A stretch of 16,782 nucleotides of DNA. Origin: Saccoglossus kowalevskii. Lineage: Eukaryota > Hemichordata > Enteropneusta > Harrimaniidae. The stretch covers positions 178,093 through 194,874 of the forward strand of contig NW_003131355.1 of the NCBI RefSeq assembly GCF_000003605.2. The letters run 5' to 3'. Below, in pieces: positions 1 to 9,664 of this stretch. The translations under genes were made by a program, and so were the position numbers. Every line of letters begins with the position of its first letter. The first letter of the stretch is position 1. Under the pieces are notes generated by a model. It saw only the letters and a list, made by a program, of their open reading frames with translations, was not told the origin of the DNA and searched no databases.

Positions 1-1200
1 TTCAATGACTTGTTTAGATTAATTTGTCATTATCTGTACCTGATTGAAATTACCGGTAAGCAGGTTTTTTTGCCAAAATGTTCATTTTGGTGTGATTTCA
101 AATATATACCAATTTCACCAATTTCCTAATTCGTACTGCTTCACTGAAGCTCATCATCCATAACCATTCCCATGAAAATCGTATGTGATTGTGTAAGGAA
201 AAGCTTTATTTGACTTTTGTTGAAATGATTTAATTGGGTACCATATATGCCTTCTCCTATAGAAGCAGATATAAACAAATAATTATTAAATTCCTTTGTT
301 TTTGCCTTTTTGTTGAAATGACATGTAGTTCTTTGTTACTTTACTTAATTGTTACGCAAACAAAGTTCCACTGAGTATGCATGTACATTGTACAAGTCCA
401 ATAAAAATTATTATTATACATCTGATACTGAAACAATAAAATTTACCCATCTGTACACGGCCAAACAAACATGTTTGTAAGTGCTATGGATGCATTAAAA
501 TTGTATGTCTTCCTTATTTAGAAATTGTGCATCACATTCGTCACTGAACACAAACGTTTGCAAAACAAAAAATGTTTTTCGTTGCTATTTCTGGCTGTTT
601 TCTTCTTAAATTATTACTAAAAGCAGTAAAAAAAAATGATAAGGTTGTCATGAGGATACCGCAAAGTATGCACTCAGACAGTACTGTAACGATATGTGTC
701 TGTCAATACAATCACTGTACTGCCTTCATGCATACCTTGTGGTATGCTTGTGATAACATCATAGTATTATTTTAAGGAAATCTATATTGGGGAACAGAGT
801 TAAAAGTCATGGTTATAAGGACTAAATGTAAAAATGGTCAATACAGGGAGGTAGGTATAGTATGATGAGTGATTCTAAAAATAGATATTTTAGTAGTTGT
901 CTACAAGAAACACAGGAAATATAAATGCAGTGATCCAAATAATGAATTTCATGGAATGATTTGGTAACTATAAATCAGTAAGCTAATGTGTGCGATTCAA
1001 ATTAGACATTTGAACATTTACTTGTGTGTAATCGGTTCAATGACTTAGAGCTAACACAAGGCAGTCTGTGACTGCAAATGGCAGTTGTACCATATTTATT
1101 TTATTTCAAGTACAGTGTACAGTCAAGTATAGTGTGGGGGTACTCAGTGCTCACTGACATTTATTAATTTCACTATTTTGAAATTCTGAGCATATTCACT
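1..1200. other. AT-rich sequence with no identifiable gene
   Basis: All frames are interrupted by stops. The longest ATG frame on the plus strand (572-775, 67 codons) begins with a hydrophobic stretch but has AT-driven composition and no recognisable domain, so I do not call it. An AATAAA-type hexamer lies at about 401 in ordinary AT-rich context. No repeat or RNA gene is visible. The stretch could be intron, intergenic or long UTR sequence, and nothing here separates these. Confidence 0.5.
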
Positions 1201-1274
1201 GTGAATTGTCAAGGAAACAATGAGTTTATTGTTATTTTACATACCGGGTAGATAAAATTTAGCGAATTTTACTT

Positions 1275-1325
1275 TATCAGTGAAAATAGCGCAAATAAAA
1301 CCCAGTGAATAATTAATTTATTGTA
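1275..1325 (+). mobile_element. Degenerate fragment of MITE family 1
   Basis: The segment containing GTGAAAATAGCGCAAATAAA, then CCAGTGAAT and an AT-rich tail, aligns with the right terminal arm of the complete element at 15408-15616, which reads AGCGAAAATAGCGAAAATTA and then CCAAGTGAAAAATAAAG. The order of the conserved blocks is the same. The copy is diverged, and its left arm and flanking TA cannot be defined. A second similar block (TTTAGCGAATTTTACTTTAT) lies just upstream at about 1258-1277. I read this as an old, partly deleted copy. The call depends on the similarity being by descent rather than AT bias. Confidence 0.45.
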
Positions 1326-1383
1326 TTGGAGGAAAACTCTGTAGAGGGAAGATCTTGAACATAGTTTTTTTAGTGTTTTGACT

Positions 1384-1545
1384 TTTTATATAAAATTTAT
1401 ATTTAAAATAAGTTTGTATAAAATTTAGAAATAATTAATAATTTAATTTAATTCAATTTCAATTAAATTCAAATGAAATTATATTAAATACATGTATTTG
1501 GAATTAAATACTGAATTATAGATTAATTTTGCTTAAAAATATTTG
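1384..1545. other. Very AT-rich block with short inverted repeats
   Basis: The block is almost entirely A and T, with runs such as AATTTAATT and AATTAAATT that pair across a 7-nt spacer near 1440-1465. Blocks like this can be easily unwound or scaffold-attachment DNA, but the sequence shows only the composition. No frame is usefully open. Confidence 0.4.
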
Positions 1546-1561
1546 TCATGCTTCAATCGCA

Positions 1562-1895
1562 TTATCCAGTTTTGAATGACTTACTACTGCTGAAACAGTC
1601 CCCAATATTTACTTTAATATCACTACTTAAGATAGAGACAATATGGTTCAGTGCTTTGCTTGTAAATAAAAAACCAAACAACTCCACACTGCCAAAAATT
1701 TCAGATTCCTCTTCGCAAGAAAAATATACAATTACACAACCGACTAGCTTGAAATTCAACAGCAGTTGTTTTGTGGTTAGGGCTTCTACTGTGGAGTATA
1801 AACACCAAGTCACTATCATGTGTTTGCAATGTAATTATATTATCATGCTCATAGTGTAACAAGCAGTAACCACAGAATATTGCAGTGAATTTCAA
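1562..1895 (-). pseudogene. Possible decayed protein fragment, unidentified
   Basis: An antisense frame is open for 85 codons (1562-1819), and a second antisense frame (1701-1895, 64 codons) overlaps its upstream part. The sequence is less AT-rich than its surroundings. The residues GCVIVYFSCEEE followed by EIFGSVELFGFLF have the alternating hydrophobic, beta-strand-like pattern of a small folded segment. From memory this resembles a C-terminal segment in transposon-derived predicted proteins of invertebrates, with conserved FG and later HIV-like residues; I cannot confirm it. The frame change near 1770 would fit one indel in an old coding fragment. A plus-strand frame of 103 codons (1548-1859) covers the same DNA and may be the chance product. 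Treat as a weak candidate. Confidence 0.18.
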
Positions 1896-1899
1896 ACAA

Positions 1900-2289
1900 C
1901 TTGTAACTATGCTAGCTTTACTTTACGCAGTCTAGACACATTTCATACATGTAAGGTTTTAATATATAATCTCATATGTCTTTGTATTTCTTCCTGCAAG
2001 TTGTTGCTGAATATTAATCCAAGACTATTCAATTTAAGATTATTTATTAATCTGTACGTACTGAATGAATTTATTTTCAAAAACCTTGTGTCCAGGAAAG
2101 TTTAAGTACTCATTTTGAATATTAAAATTTTGATGGAGTTTACTAGATATGGATTCAAGTGCAATGAAATTATAGAAACCACCTCTAATATTTGTGTGTT
2201 TGTATCTAAGCGGCATGTGCTGCTTGTAAAGAAATGAGGTTTATTGTACCCTTAGAAGCTCATGTATCAATCTGTTATAACTGTGTAAT
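1900..2289. other. No identifiable feature
   Basis: This is AT-rich unique sequence. I found no extended frame, no internal repeat and no RNA gene signature. Confidence 0.5.
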
Positions 2290-2760
2290 ACTTTATTATA
2301 AAATATGACACAAAAAATGTAAAATATGATAATAGTCTAAAATAATCTAAATTATAATACATGTATAATAGTTCAAAGTGTAACAAGAATCTGAGAAAAA
2401 TCAAAAATAAGTCACAATCGTCTAATATTATACAAAGGTAAAAAATATGAAAGAATAGTCTAAAATATGGTGGAATATCTAAAATATGGTGGAATATCTA
2501 AAATATGGTGGAATATCTAAAATATGGTGGAATATCTAAAATATGGTGGAATATCTAAAATATGGTGGAATATCTAAAATATGGTGGAATATCTAAAATA
2601 TGGTGGAATATCTAAAATACAATACAAAATTCTAAAAAATGATGCAATATATTATTGTAAATATACAATATTCTAAAATATGACACAAAATCTAAAATAT
2701 GACAATAGTCTTAAATTAGATAAAAGTCCAAACTATGATACAATACAGTTATGATACATT
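2290..2760. repeat. Decayed satellite domain built on a CTAAAATATG-like unit
   Basis: Degenerate units of the type TCTAAAATATGACACAAAA recur on both sides of the perfect 19-bp array. The left block (about 2297-2345) and the right block (about 2671-2717) share the order AAAATATGACACAAAA, then AAAATATG, then AATAGTCTAAAT. The perfect core therefore sits inside an older diverged array of the same sequence, as expected when one patch is re-amplified in a decaying satellite. There is no coding potential, because 19-bp phasing moves through all frames and brings in stops. Confidence 0.7.
2461..2619. repeat. 19-bp tandem repeat, eight perfect copies
   Basis: The unit TAAAATATGGTGGAATATC is repeated eight times without a mismatch (2461-2612), followed by a partial unit (2613-2619). 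The perfect identity means recent expansion or homogenisation and predicts copy-number differences between individuals. It is embedded in the degenerate satellite domain at 2290-2760. Confidence 0.95.
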
Positions 2761-2861
2761 TAGTATATACTATGATGCTGTTAAAATAAGCTAATTCTGA
2801 ACCAGGATGTCCATGGAGTATGTTTGGAATGCACCATTTTTAGCATATTAAAAATGTGTTT

Positions 2862-3055
2862 TTACAGCATTTTGTTCAGATGATGTCATTAGTATTGTGT
2901 CATGTGATTAAATATTCTAAAAAAGCATTTGATTTGGACAACAAATGATGAAACAATAACTAAAATTATGACAGAGGTATTTATAACTGCTGTGGCATTT
3001 TGTTCAGACAATAAAATTCTTTAGGATTCACAACAAATCATTGAAAGGCACTGCA
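2862..3055. repeat. Diverged direct duplication, spacing about 126 bp
   Basis: The 14-mer GCATTTTGTTCAGA occurs near 2868 and again near 2994. Each is followed at a similar distance by an ACAACAAAT segment (near 2940 and 3030). The copies have otherwise drifted. This looks like an old tandem duplication and has no coding content. Confidence 0.35.
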
Positions 3056-3064
3056 AAATAATAT

Positions 3065-3182
3065 ATGTAAAATAAAGTCTGTATTAGAAGTCACACCCAC
3101 TCATTTTAAACAATTGAGAACCAAAAGATGTGTAAATGCTCTAATAGTAGCCGCAGCCCCTCTGTTGCATTGTACCAATTTA
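3065..3182 (-). mobile_element. Truncated copy of MITE family 2, inverted relative to the copy at 14275
   Basis: Read on the plus strand, this segment matches the reverse complement of 14275-14436 in ordered blocks: TGTAAAAT, then TCTGTATTAGAAG, then ATTGAGAACCAAAA, then GCTCTAATAG, then CCCCTCTGTTG, then ATTGTACCA. About 13 bases are missing in the middle, and the last ~35 bases, including one terminal inverted repeat, are lost or unrecognisable. The surviving end shows a base change in the expected CTGTAAAAT terminus. It is a non-autonomous DNA transposon relic with no protein. Confidence 0.75.
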
Positions 3183-3189
3183 GTTTGAT

Positions 3190-3990
3190 CTTTTTTATGC
3201 ATTGTTCCATGTGATGATCACATCAGCTATAGTTTCAGTAAGATTGAGTAATCATGACAAACTCTGTAAAACAAACCTTGTGTTTATTTCATTAGCAGAA
3301 ATAAGAAATTATGTGTGGTTATGATAATTTCTTTAGGATAACTGTGTAAAAATGGTTAAAAAAAAGGTTTCAATGAGACTTGAGTAAAACTGAATTTTGG
3401 CCAAATTAGGAAGATGTTATTGTAATCATCATTAAACATGGGTTTTGTTGAGTATTTAACAAGCTAGTACTATATAAATGATGTTTTATGAAAAAAAAAT
3501 GTGAATGTAAAAGATTAAAATATAAAATATGTGTAATTTATGTAAGCACATGTACACTGTGGATATGTTAGGGTATCAATATAATATCAATGTTTTATGG
3601 TGTAATTCCAGTTTTCTGACATATGTCTAATAATTAGTTTTAACCCTTAGAATCAGAATTTAAACATTTATTTCATGGATTAGAAAACGCTAAGTGTAAT
3701 GTAGTATATTGTTGATAAGAATTATATAAATCAAACTGTCTGACCATATCCTGCAGCTAACTGTGTAATATTATCTACCAACCACTCCCATCTCCATTAT
3801 CATTAACTGGTGCAGTAAATTAGTTTAAGTGACCCTCTTATATACTCTTAATTCCCACATGAGAGTACAGTATTTACTCTATTTAAATGGCATCTCCAAT
3901 AAAAGCACATGTTATCTTTATATTATCTGTTTTGTGTATTAGTACACTTACAGTTATATTTATGTGTACTGTATATATTGATGACTGAAA
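3190..3990. other. No identifiable feature
   Basis: AT-rich unique sequence with a few A or T runs. TATATAAAT-like strings at about 3471 and 3723 have no other promoter signal near them and are expected at this base composition. No gene, RNA or repeat family is visible. Confidence 0.45.
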
Positions 3991-3994
3991 TCTC

Positions 3995-4241
3995 TGTTCA
4001 TTTACCGTTTCACCACCAGACTTTCTCGCCAACATTTTTCTGTACTTTTTTCTTATATTCCTCAATATTTCTGGAAATGAAACCTAATTTTGGAGCCAAC
4101 AAACAAAATTTGAGCCAAGTTTTTACTCAAAAAATTGGGCTATTTTTGTCCAAACCTTCTGAAGGAAAGTGCAGACTATAAACAGGACCATTTTGTGAAT
4201 TTGTGATGAATAGAGGGAACTGGAGGTAAAAAGGTTAAAAC
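3995..4241 (+). mobile_element. Short dispersed repeat (family 3), copy A, with imperfect terminal inverted repeats
   Basis: This ~245-bp segment aligns over nearly its whole length with the reverse complement of 15669-15922. Shared blocks include TTTCACCACCAG, TCTTATATTC, CCTAATTTTG, GCCAACA, AGTGCAGACTATAAACAGGA and TTTTGTGAATTTGTGATGAA. By eye about three-quarters or more of aligned positions agree. The left end (ACCGTTTCACCACCAG) and the reverse complement of the right end (TTTTAACCTTTTTACCTCCAG) are similar, suggesting a MITE-like element. A 90-codon frame (3909-4181) runs through it but starts outside and is not conserved in copy B, so I do not regard it as a gene. Confidence 0.75.
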
Positions 4242-4301
4242 AAGACAGTTGTTGGAAGAGATTTTTAATTGTTTCATATTTAAATAATAATTTTGTGTAA
4301 T

Positions 4302-4339
4302 TTACTCAATTTTGTGGAAATTACTCAATTTTGTGGAAA
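4302..4339. repeat. 19-bp direct tandem duplication
   Basis: TTACTCAATTTTGTGGAAA is present twice in perfect tandem (4302-4320 and 4321-4339). It is a small local duplication with no known role. Confidence 0.9.
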
Positions 4340-5400
4340 TGCTACTAAAAATGGTTTCTCTTGTGAAATGAAAGCACTTCACAGTACCATATTTTTTCTA
4401 TTACAAGCACATCTAGAAATGCTTGCAAAGTAACATTAGTATATACTGAATACTGGACTGACAAACAATTCATATATGATTGTATATTGATAATTTAAAA
4501 GTTAGAGACAATACTAGATCCTGACTGAATCCTAATAACTTTTCATTAACTCAGAAATTGTTAAAATTGACGTAGCATGCAGACTTAATTACATTTTTTA
4601 TTTCCATGCATATATCATGTTATTGAGTTAAAAACATTTTTTGTTTTATAATACAATTACACAAGAACAGGTCTAGACTAAACCTGACAAATGTAGTTTG
4701 TGAACCCACTGACATGTTTTAATATGTCTCGCTTTTGTTATTTCTCAGTAAGTGACATTTGGAATTGAATCGATTTGCCAACAGAACTTTGATGACTCAT
4801 ATGATGATTCTGTTGGGAAATGAACAAATTATGAAGTGTAATAGTGGATTTGTAAAAAGTTTTTTTAATCGTGAGTCACGATTGCTGTGTTACATGTATC
4901 TTTTTATGTTACTGCACCCATTGGTCACAATTTTATCAACTAATTTGGCTTCTTGTATAAGAGTGATTATCTTCAGTAAATCTACCGAAAATCATTCAAA
5001 CAAATTTTTAGAAAATCCATTGATATTCAGGAATTTTGTTTACTATATTTAATATTGAAAATGGCCTATAGTATCCATTGATTCAAAGTCTTGGTTACAT
5101 GTACAATGTATATGTCATGTTCAACATACTTTCTTCTTCATGAGTTTATACATGTACCATCAAAATACCAAAAATTGGGTGATCAGGTATTTTTTGTGAT
5201 ACAAGAATCCCAAATGTCATGGAACGTGGTCAGAATTGAAATTTTTTATGGTGGGATTATTTTTTTGTATCTAAAATTCTTCGTTCAGTGACACAAGATG
5301 AAAATGTAATGATATTGTGAAAACATTACAAAAATAGACATTTAATTTAGTCAGTTTCCAGGGTGATAAGAGTTTCCTATTACTGTATATACAATGTGAG
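4340..5400. other. No identifiable gene
   Basis: The longest open stretch (4759-5052, 97 codons, opening on TTG) has no recognisable domain, an amino-acid mix set by AT-rich codons, and no splice or initiation context that I can support. A second frame at 5091-5291 is equally featureless. No repeat is evident. Confidence 0.45.
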
Positions 5401-5403
5401 ATT

Positions 5404-5421
5404 TTCCCATAATGCACTGCA
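5404..5421 (+). promoter_or_regulatory. ZNF143/Staf-like binding site, copy 1
   Basis: TTCCCATAATGCACTGCA fits every position of the Staf/ZNF143 consensus as I remember it (YWCCCRNMATSCMYYRCR). ZNF143 is a zinc-finger activator of snRNA, tRNA-Sec and many mRNA promoters, and is also found at chromatin contacts. No snRNA, tRNA or clear promoter is visible within several hundred bases, so function here is unproven. A chance match to an 18-position consensus is unlikely in a window this size. Confidence 0.45.
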
Positions 5422-5470
5422 TATATGTATATGTGCAGTAATATGCTCAGTAGAGCAAAATTGAAGTAAT

Positions 5471-5488
5471 CTCCCATAATGCACTGCA
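5471..5488 (+). promoter_or_regulatory. ZNF143/Staf-like binding site, copy 2
   Basis: CTCCCATAATGCACTGCA also fits the full consensus and lies 67 bp after copy 1 in the same orientation. Only the first base differs from copy 1. Because it arose by the local duplication it is not independent evidence, but retention of the whole 18-mer while neighbouring bases have changed is suggestive. Confidence 0.42.
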
Positions 5489-5859
5489 TATATGTGTAGT
5501 AACATGCTCAGTAGAGCAAAATTTGAACTGCTTTAATTCTTATTGATACATAAAAGTGTATACATTAATTTGGTGGGCAAAAAAATACTGAAATTTGTTT
5601 CTGAAATTGAAGAATTGCAGTAAACTGAATCACTGTGTTGATCAAAAGACAGATGAGATGGAGCTTATGTATACGTTGTTGTAATACACCAAGAACTTAC
5701 ATTAATCATTAGAACTTTCGACAATAATAAAATATTATTGCGTTGAATTTCAGTGCCTGTCTGATAATGAGCTCATTAATAATTTTTTTCCAAAGTAGAG
5801 TTATTACATGTGTGTAAATTACCAGGGTTGCATTACTGCATTCATGCAGATTGTAAACT

Positions 5860-6098
5860 GGGTCAAAGTTTACAATGATAAAAAAGCTAAGGGTCAAAGT
5901 TTACAATAAAAGAGCTAAGATCAAAGTTTATGAAGACAGGACTCAGAGTCAAAGTTTACAATGTTAGTGACAGGGCTAAGGGTCAAAGTTTACAGTTGCA
6001 GTGAAAGGGTTAAAGGTCAAAGTGGACAGTTGCAGTGAACGGGTTAAAGGTCGAAGTTGACAATGTTAGTGACTGGGCCAAAGGACAAATTTGACAAA
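5860..6098. repeat. Eight-copy degenerate ~34-bp minisatellite with a GGTCAAAGT core
   Basis: The core (GG)GTCAAAGTTTACAAT recurs with its TCAAAG or equivalent starting at 5863, 5894, 5921, 5949, 5983, 6017, 6051 and 6085. The last five copies are exactly 34 bp apart; the first intervals are 31, 27 and 28 bp, from small deletions. Linkers of the type GTTAGTGACAGGGCTAAG and GCAGTGAAAGGGTTAAAG also repeat. The later copies read AAAGGTCAAAGTGGACAG and similar, a direct-repeat nuclear-receptor-like pattern (AGGTCA-like halves, spacing one). Whether any receptor binds is unknown. Confidence 0.85.
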
Positions 6099-6099
6099 A

Positions 6100-8779
6100 G
6101 TAGTGGGATATGCACTCAATACTGCTCATGTACATTTCTCTAAAGCAACAGAAATAACAGAAGTGAAGAATTTCTTGCACTAACAAAGCCAAGGCATGCA
6201 CATTACAGTAGACGCAGTATGTGAATCTTATACATACTTGTGCATTGTCCAATGCCATCAGTACTGTAGACACTTACAGATACAATAGGCTATGTCTCGT
6301 TAATTTCCCCAGCATCTAAATTACACTTTGAATGACATGCCTATTATTACAGTACTCCTAGAGGATACAGGTAACAGTGTCAGTGATTAACATGTGAATG
6401 CCATTAAATTCCTAAATGGTAATCTAAAGTAAGTCCAAGTCTTTGTATTCCTGATTCTACATCCTCTCTATAAATTACACTGGCAGGATGTCATGCGATT
6501 GTGTTTTATTGTTCTTTATTGCAAATCTTTTGGGCTATTCATGATAAATTGTAGAAAATGATGTGGTTTACATTCACAATGAATTCTTCATTCATCAAAA
6601 AGGAATTGTAAATCAGTGCAATTTGTATTTATCAGATGTGCTCTACTATAATTAGAGGAAATTGCATTATGGGTAGAACTACACTACACATGTTACATTA
6701 ATCAATCTTGCATCAGAAGAAACCGCAAGTAATTTTTCAAATATTTTTTGATATTTTTAAAAAAATCTAAAAGTTTAGCTTTCAAAATGTTATATACATG
6801 TACATGTATTGGTCTAATTTGGGAATTGTTCAGGTGTACAGTCAAACTTGTAACTTGTATTGACTTGTAACTTTTGAAGTATTTGAAACCATGCCTGTGT
6901 CTCTACAAACTTGTGCACCCATGTTGGTTTACTTACTATGAGTTTCTTGTATTGATCTACTAATGTATAATAGGTTTCCATCAGAGAAAACTGAAGCTTT
7001 TACCACCAATATAATGCTGCATACGTCAAACAGCTGATGTATGCTAGTCATTCAAATGAACTCATTTCTTAAGTACATTTGTAATACAAAAAAAGTACAG
7101 TATTGCCATGAATGCTGGCTTTCAGTCACATCCATTCTATGTATGATGGTTTCCTAATAGTAAAAAGACTTGAAGCTGTCACCTGGTGCCATTACTTGTG
7201 TCAATTAGAATCAATAGACTTACTTTTCAAAGTTTCTGAGATGTCATTATTACTTTGATTGACAGTGATAGATGTATGACTCATCAGTGCTGTCATGACA
7301 ACACCAATTGTTATCACGATGATAATAGGTTACAAGAATGCATCAGAACAAAGCATGGTTGAAATATGAATGAGAGTTGTAACATGCTTTATACATAGAC
7401 TCACATCACTTTGTTACTTCCATCTCTTTGTGTTATTACCTAGGTTTCAGTCAGAAAGTTGGTTACTTACATTTTGAACAAATGTATCACTAAAAAAGTA
7501 AAATAATATAAGTATGAGGAAGATCGTGACCAATTGACATAAAAAAAATAGGAAAAAGAAAATAATTTTTTGATTCAAAAGTGTTACATACATGTAGTTA
7601 TTTATTGTGACACAGGTATGTCATCAACTTTATGTTTTGTTTTTTTCCAAGTAAATGTCTACAATATTTGTCTGAAAAAAAAAATTTCCTAAAAAGATGA
7701 ATTTTTGGATTAATTTCCATAGAAAGCCTTTTAAATTTAATGTATTACTTCATAAAAAATGAATGGTAATCATCATATGACCTAATAATTTGTGACAACC
7801 ATTTTATAACGACATGTATATATTTTTTTCACCATATGCAAGCTTCTGTATTTTGAAATGTAATGAGAACTTTTTACCATAAAAAAACTTCTAACCATAT
7901 ATGCTAAACGACAGAGTATAGTAAAACCATGGTGTAAATGTCGACAAAAGCCATCTATTTCAAACAATATTATTTTGTATAACTATTTGAAAGACAAGAG
8001 AAAAATATTATGTATTTGTGCATACATGTATGAGCACACATGTGGACAGTGATGTATTGGCATTGTAAATTTTGCACTGTGGTGAGGTTGGTGACTTTCT
8101 CAGCACTGAAATGAATGTGGTTGGAGTCAAGCATTCATGATCCAACTGCATAGACATAAGCTGTGATTGCATGTGAATTCTTGACGTGCTGAAATCACAC
8201 CATCAACATAGTAGTGGACACAATGACATAGTGCAGTAGAGAAAACATGCTCACATGTATAAGAAACGGAAAAAAACAAAAACATGTTTACAGGTTGATT
8301 CGATTGGATGCATGCATGGTTATTTGATGTGAAATATGAAGCAGCAATTTAAAGAGACTCCCTAGATGACTGATATTAAATACCATCAGAGTAAAATACT
8401 CATATCATGACAGTTAAATGCGATAAAAAATCATTGTGAGAATATTTGAAATCCCAGCAATTGTGAGCAAAGCAGTGAACATATCCCTCACCTGCATGAG
8501 GATAAACTAATATTGGACAGCGTTCATGAACGGTAATTATTTATGCAAATGAGATTTGACTTTATGGTCACAAATTACATGTACATGTCAAACAGTTGTT
8601 TGTGTGTTTAGAAAATGCTTAATGGATATATGGAATAAACAGGATATCAAAGTCATGACCTTACAATATCAAATTTTGCTGAGACCAAATAAAAATAACA
8701 ATTCATTGTTTAAATAAATCCGGTATTGCAGGGTCATTGGTGAGATATGCTCTATGTATAGAACATATGTATGTAATGT
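6100..8779. other. Long stretch with no identifiable gene or repeat array
   Basis: About 2.7 kb of AT-rich unique sequence. Minus-strand frames at 6010-6273 and 7782-7967 have no recognisable content. A TGCATTATGGG at about 6662-6672 is the reverse of the core of the ZNF143-like sites but matches only the core. TACATGTACATGTA near 6791 is an example of the over-represented ACATGTA word. A single octamer-like ATGCAAAT lies near 8553. None of these supports a functional call. Confidence 0.45.
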
Positions 8780-9128
8780 GTCATCATTAGGAAGATTGTA
8801 AGGTTAACAGGGTGTAATTGTGCTGGTCAGTCACATGTAGGTCCTGATGTCATCATTAGGAAGATTGTAAGGTTAACAGGGTGTAATTGTGCTGGTCAGT
8901 CACATGTAGGTCCTGATGTCATCATTAGGAAGATTGTAAGGTTAACAGGGTGTAATTGTGCTGGTCAGTCACATGTAGGTCCTGATGTCATCATTAGGAA
9001 GATTGTAAGGTTAACAGGGTGTAATTGTGCTGGTCAGTCACATGTAGGTCCTGATGTCATCATTAGGAAGATTGTAAGGTTAACATGGTGTAATTGTGCT
9101 GGTCAGTCACATGTAGGTCCTGATGTCA
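8780..9128. repeat. 69-bp minisatellite, five copies
   Basis: Units start at 8780, 8849, 8918, 8987 and 9056, each beginning GTCATCATTAGGAAG and ending GTAGGTCCTGAT, with a four-base partial unit after 9124. The first four copies are identical; the fifth has one G-to-T change (TTAACATGG instead of TTAACAGGG). The near-perfect identity implies very recent amplification. The unit length is a multiple of three and one frame is open from 8777 to 9142, but that frame has no ATG and I do not regard it as coding. Confidence 0.97.
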
Positions 9129-9340
9129 ACACAACTCTATTGTAATTGAATCCTTCTAGGAATATAAAAGATTACTCATTTTCAACCCATGGTATGATCT
9201 ACAATGTGTATTTGCAAAGCTGATCAATAACAAGATAGGAATTTTATGAATTTGATCGTAGATCTGATTTAAATAAGATTCTAGTTTAGTTTAGACTTGT
9301 AAATGCCAATCCAGACGTTGTCTAAAAATGATGGCTTATA

Positions 9341-9470
9341 ATTAGTCCCTGTTTCAGGTGCAGCCTGACAGGCGGACTATTAATTCTTATTTCCAGTTTC
9401 CGTCTGTGACGTCTCTAACATTTTCTCAGAAATTCTGAAGCAGATATCGATGAAACTTGGCAGGTTGATG
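9341..9470. repeat. Hairpin-headed segment, probably a dispersed repeat
   Basis: ATTAGTCC...GGACTATTAAT brackets an inner pairing (CTGTTTCAGG with CCTGACAGGC), giving an imperfect stem of about 13 pairs with small bulges and a five-base TGCAG loop (9341-9384). It is followed by CCGTCTGTGACGTCTCTAAC and GAAGCAGATATCGATGAAAC. A hairpin followed by a pyrimidine/GTC-rich tract and this type of text is, from memory, common in interspersed repeats of bivalves and other lophotrochozoans. Only one copy lies in the window, so the dispersed nature is inferred. Confidence 0.4.
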
Positions 9471-9586
9471 AATAAGTCTCTGCTGAATATGCACCTAATT
9501 TTTTTTTTCAGATCTGAAAATTTTAAGTGGGTCTTTTTCAGGATTTTCATCCAAAACTACCTCTCCCAACACCACTGGGAGAACAA

Positions 9587-9600
9587 CTGAGCATGCTCAG
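9587..9600. repeat. 14-bp perfect palindrome
   Basis: CTGAGCATGCTCAG reads the same on both strands. A second short inverted repeat (CTCCCA...TGGGAG) lies just before it at about 9562-9582. Their position, between the hairpin segment and the 2A-like frame, suggests they belong to the same retroelement-derived region, but no function can be assigned. Confidence 0.6.
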
Positions 9601-9664
9601 AATAAATAATTAGCTTAAAAGTAGATTTGTAATGCTAGGGTTTTTAGTGATGTCATGACCTTGA

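Larger units (their letters stand above)
5404..5527. repeat. 67-bp imperfect tandem duplication
   Basis: Copy 1 spans 5404-5470 and copy 2 spans 5471-5527. Both contain CCCATAATGCACTGCATATA and, downstream, ATGCTCAGTAGAGCAAAATT. Copy 2 lacks about eight bases of the TATATGTG stretch and carries a few substitutions. The duplication doubles a ZNF143/Staf-like site, annotated separately. Confidence 0.9.

Noticed and set aside
572-775. 67-codon frame with a hydrophobic, signal-peptide-like start
   Set aside because: Hydrophobic starts are common in T-rich sequence. No cleavage context, cysteine pattern or exon structure follows.
1548-1859. Plus-strand frame of 103 codons, the longest ATG frame in the window
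   Set aside because: No recognisable domain. It overlaps an antisense frame of similar length with better residue patterning, and lacks any splice or start context I can support.
3909-4181. 90-codon plus-strand frame
   Set aside because: Mostly inside the family 3 repeat. The frame is not kept in the second copy at 15669-15922.
4759-5052. 97-codon plus-strand frame
   Set aside because: It opens on TTG rather than ATG, and its composition is what AT-rich random sequence gives; no motif seen.
8777-9142. Open frame of about 122 codons through the 69-bp array
   Set aside because: No ATG, bounded by stops, and only one of six frames is open, which is unremarkable for a 23-codon unit. Tandem copying then extends it automatically.
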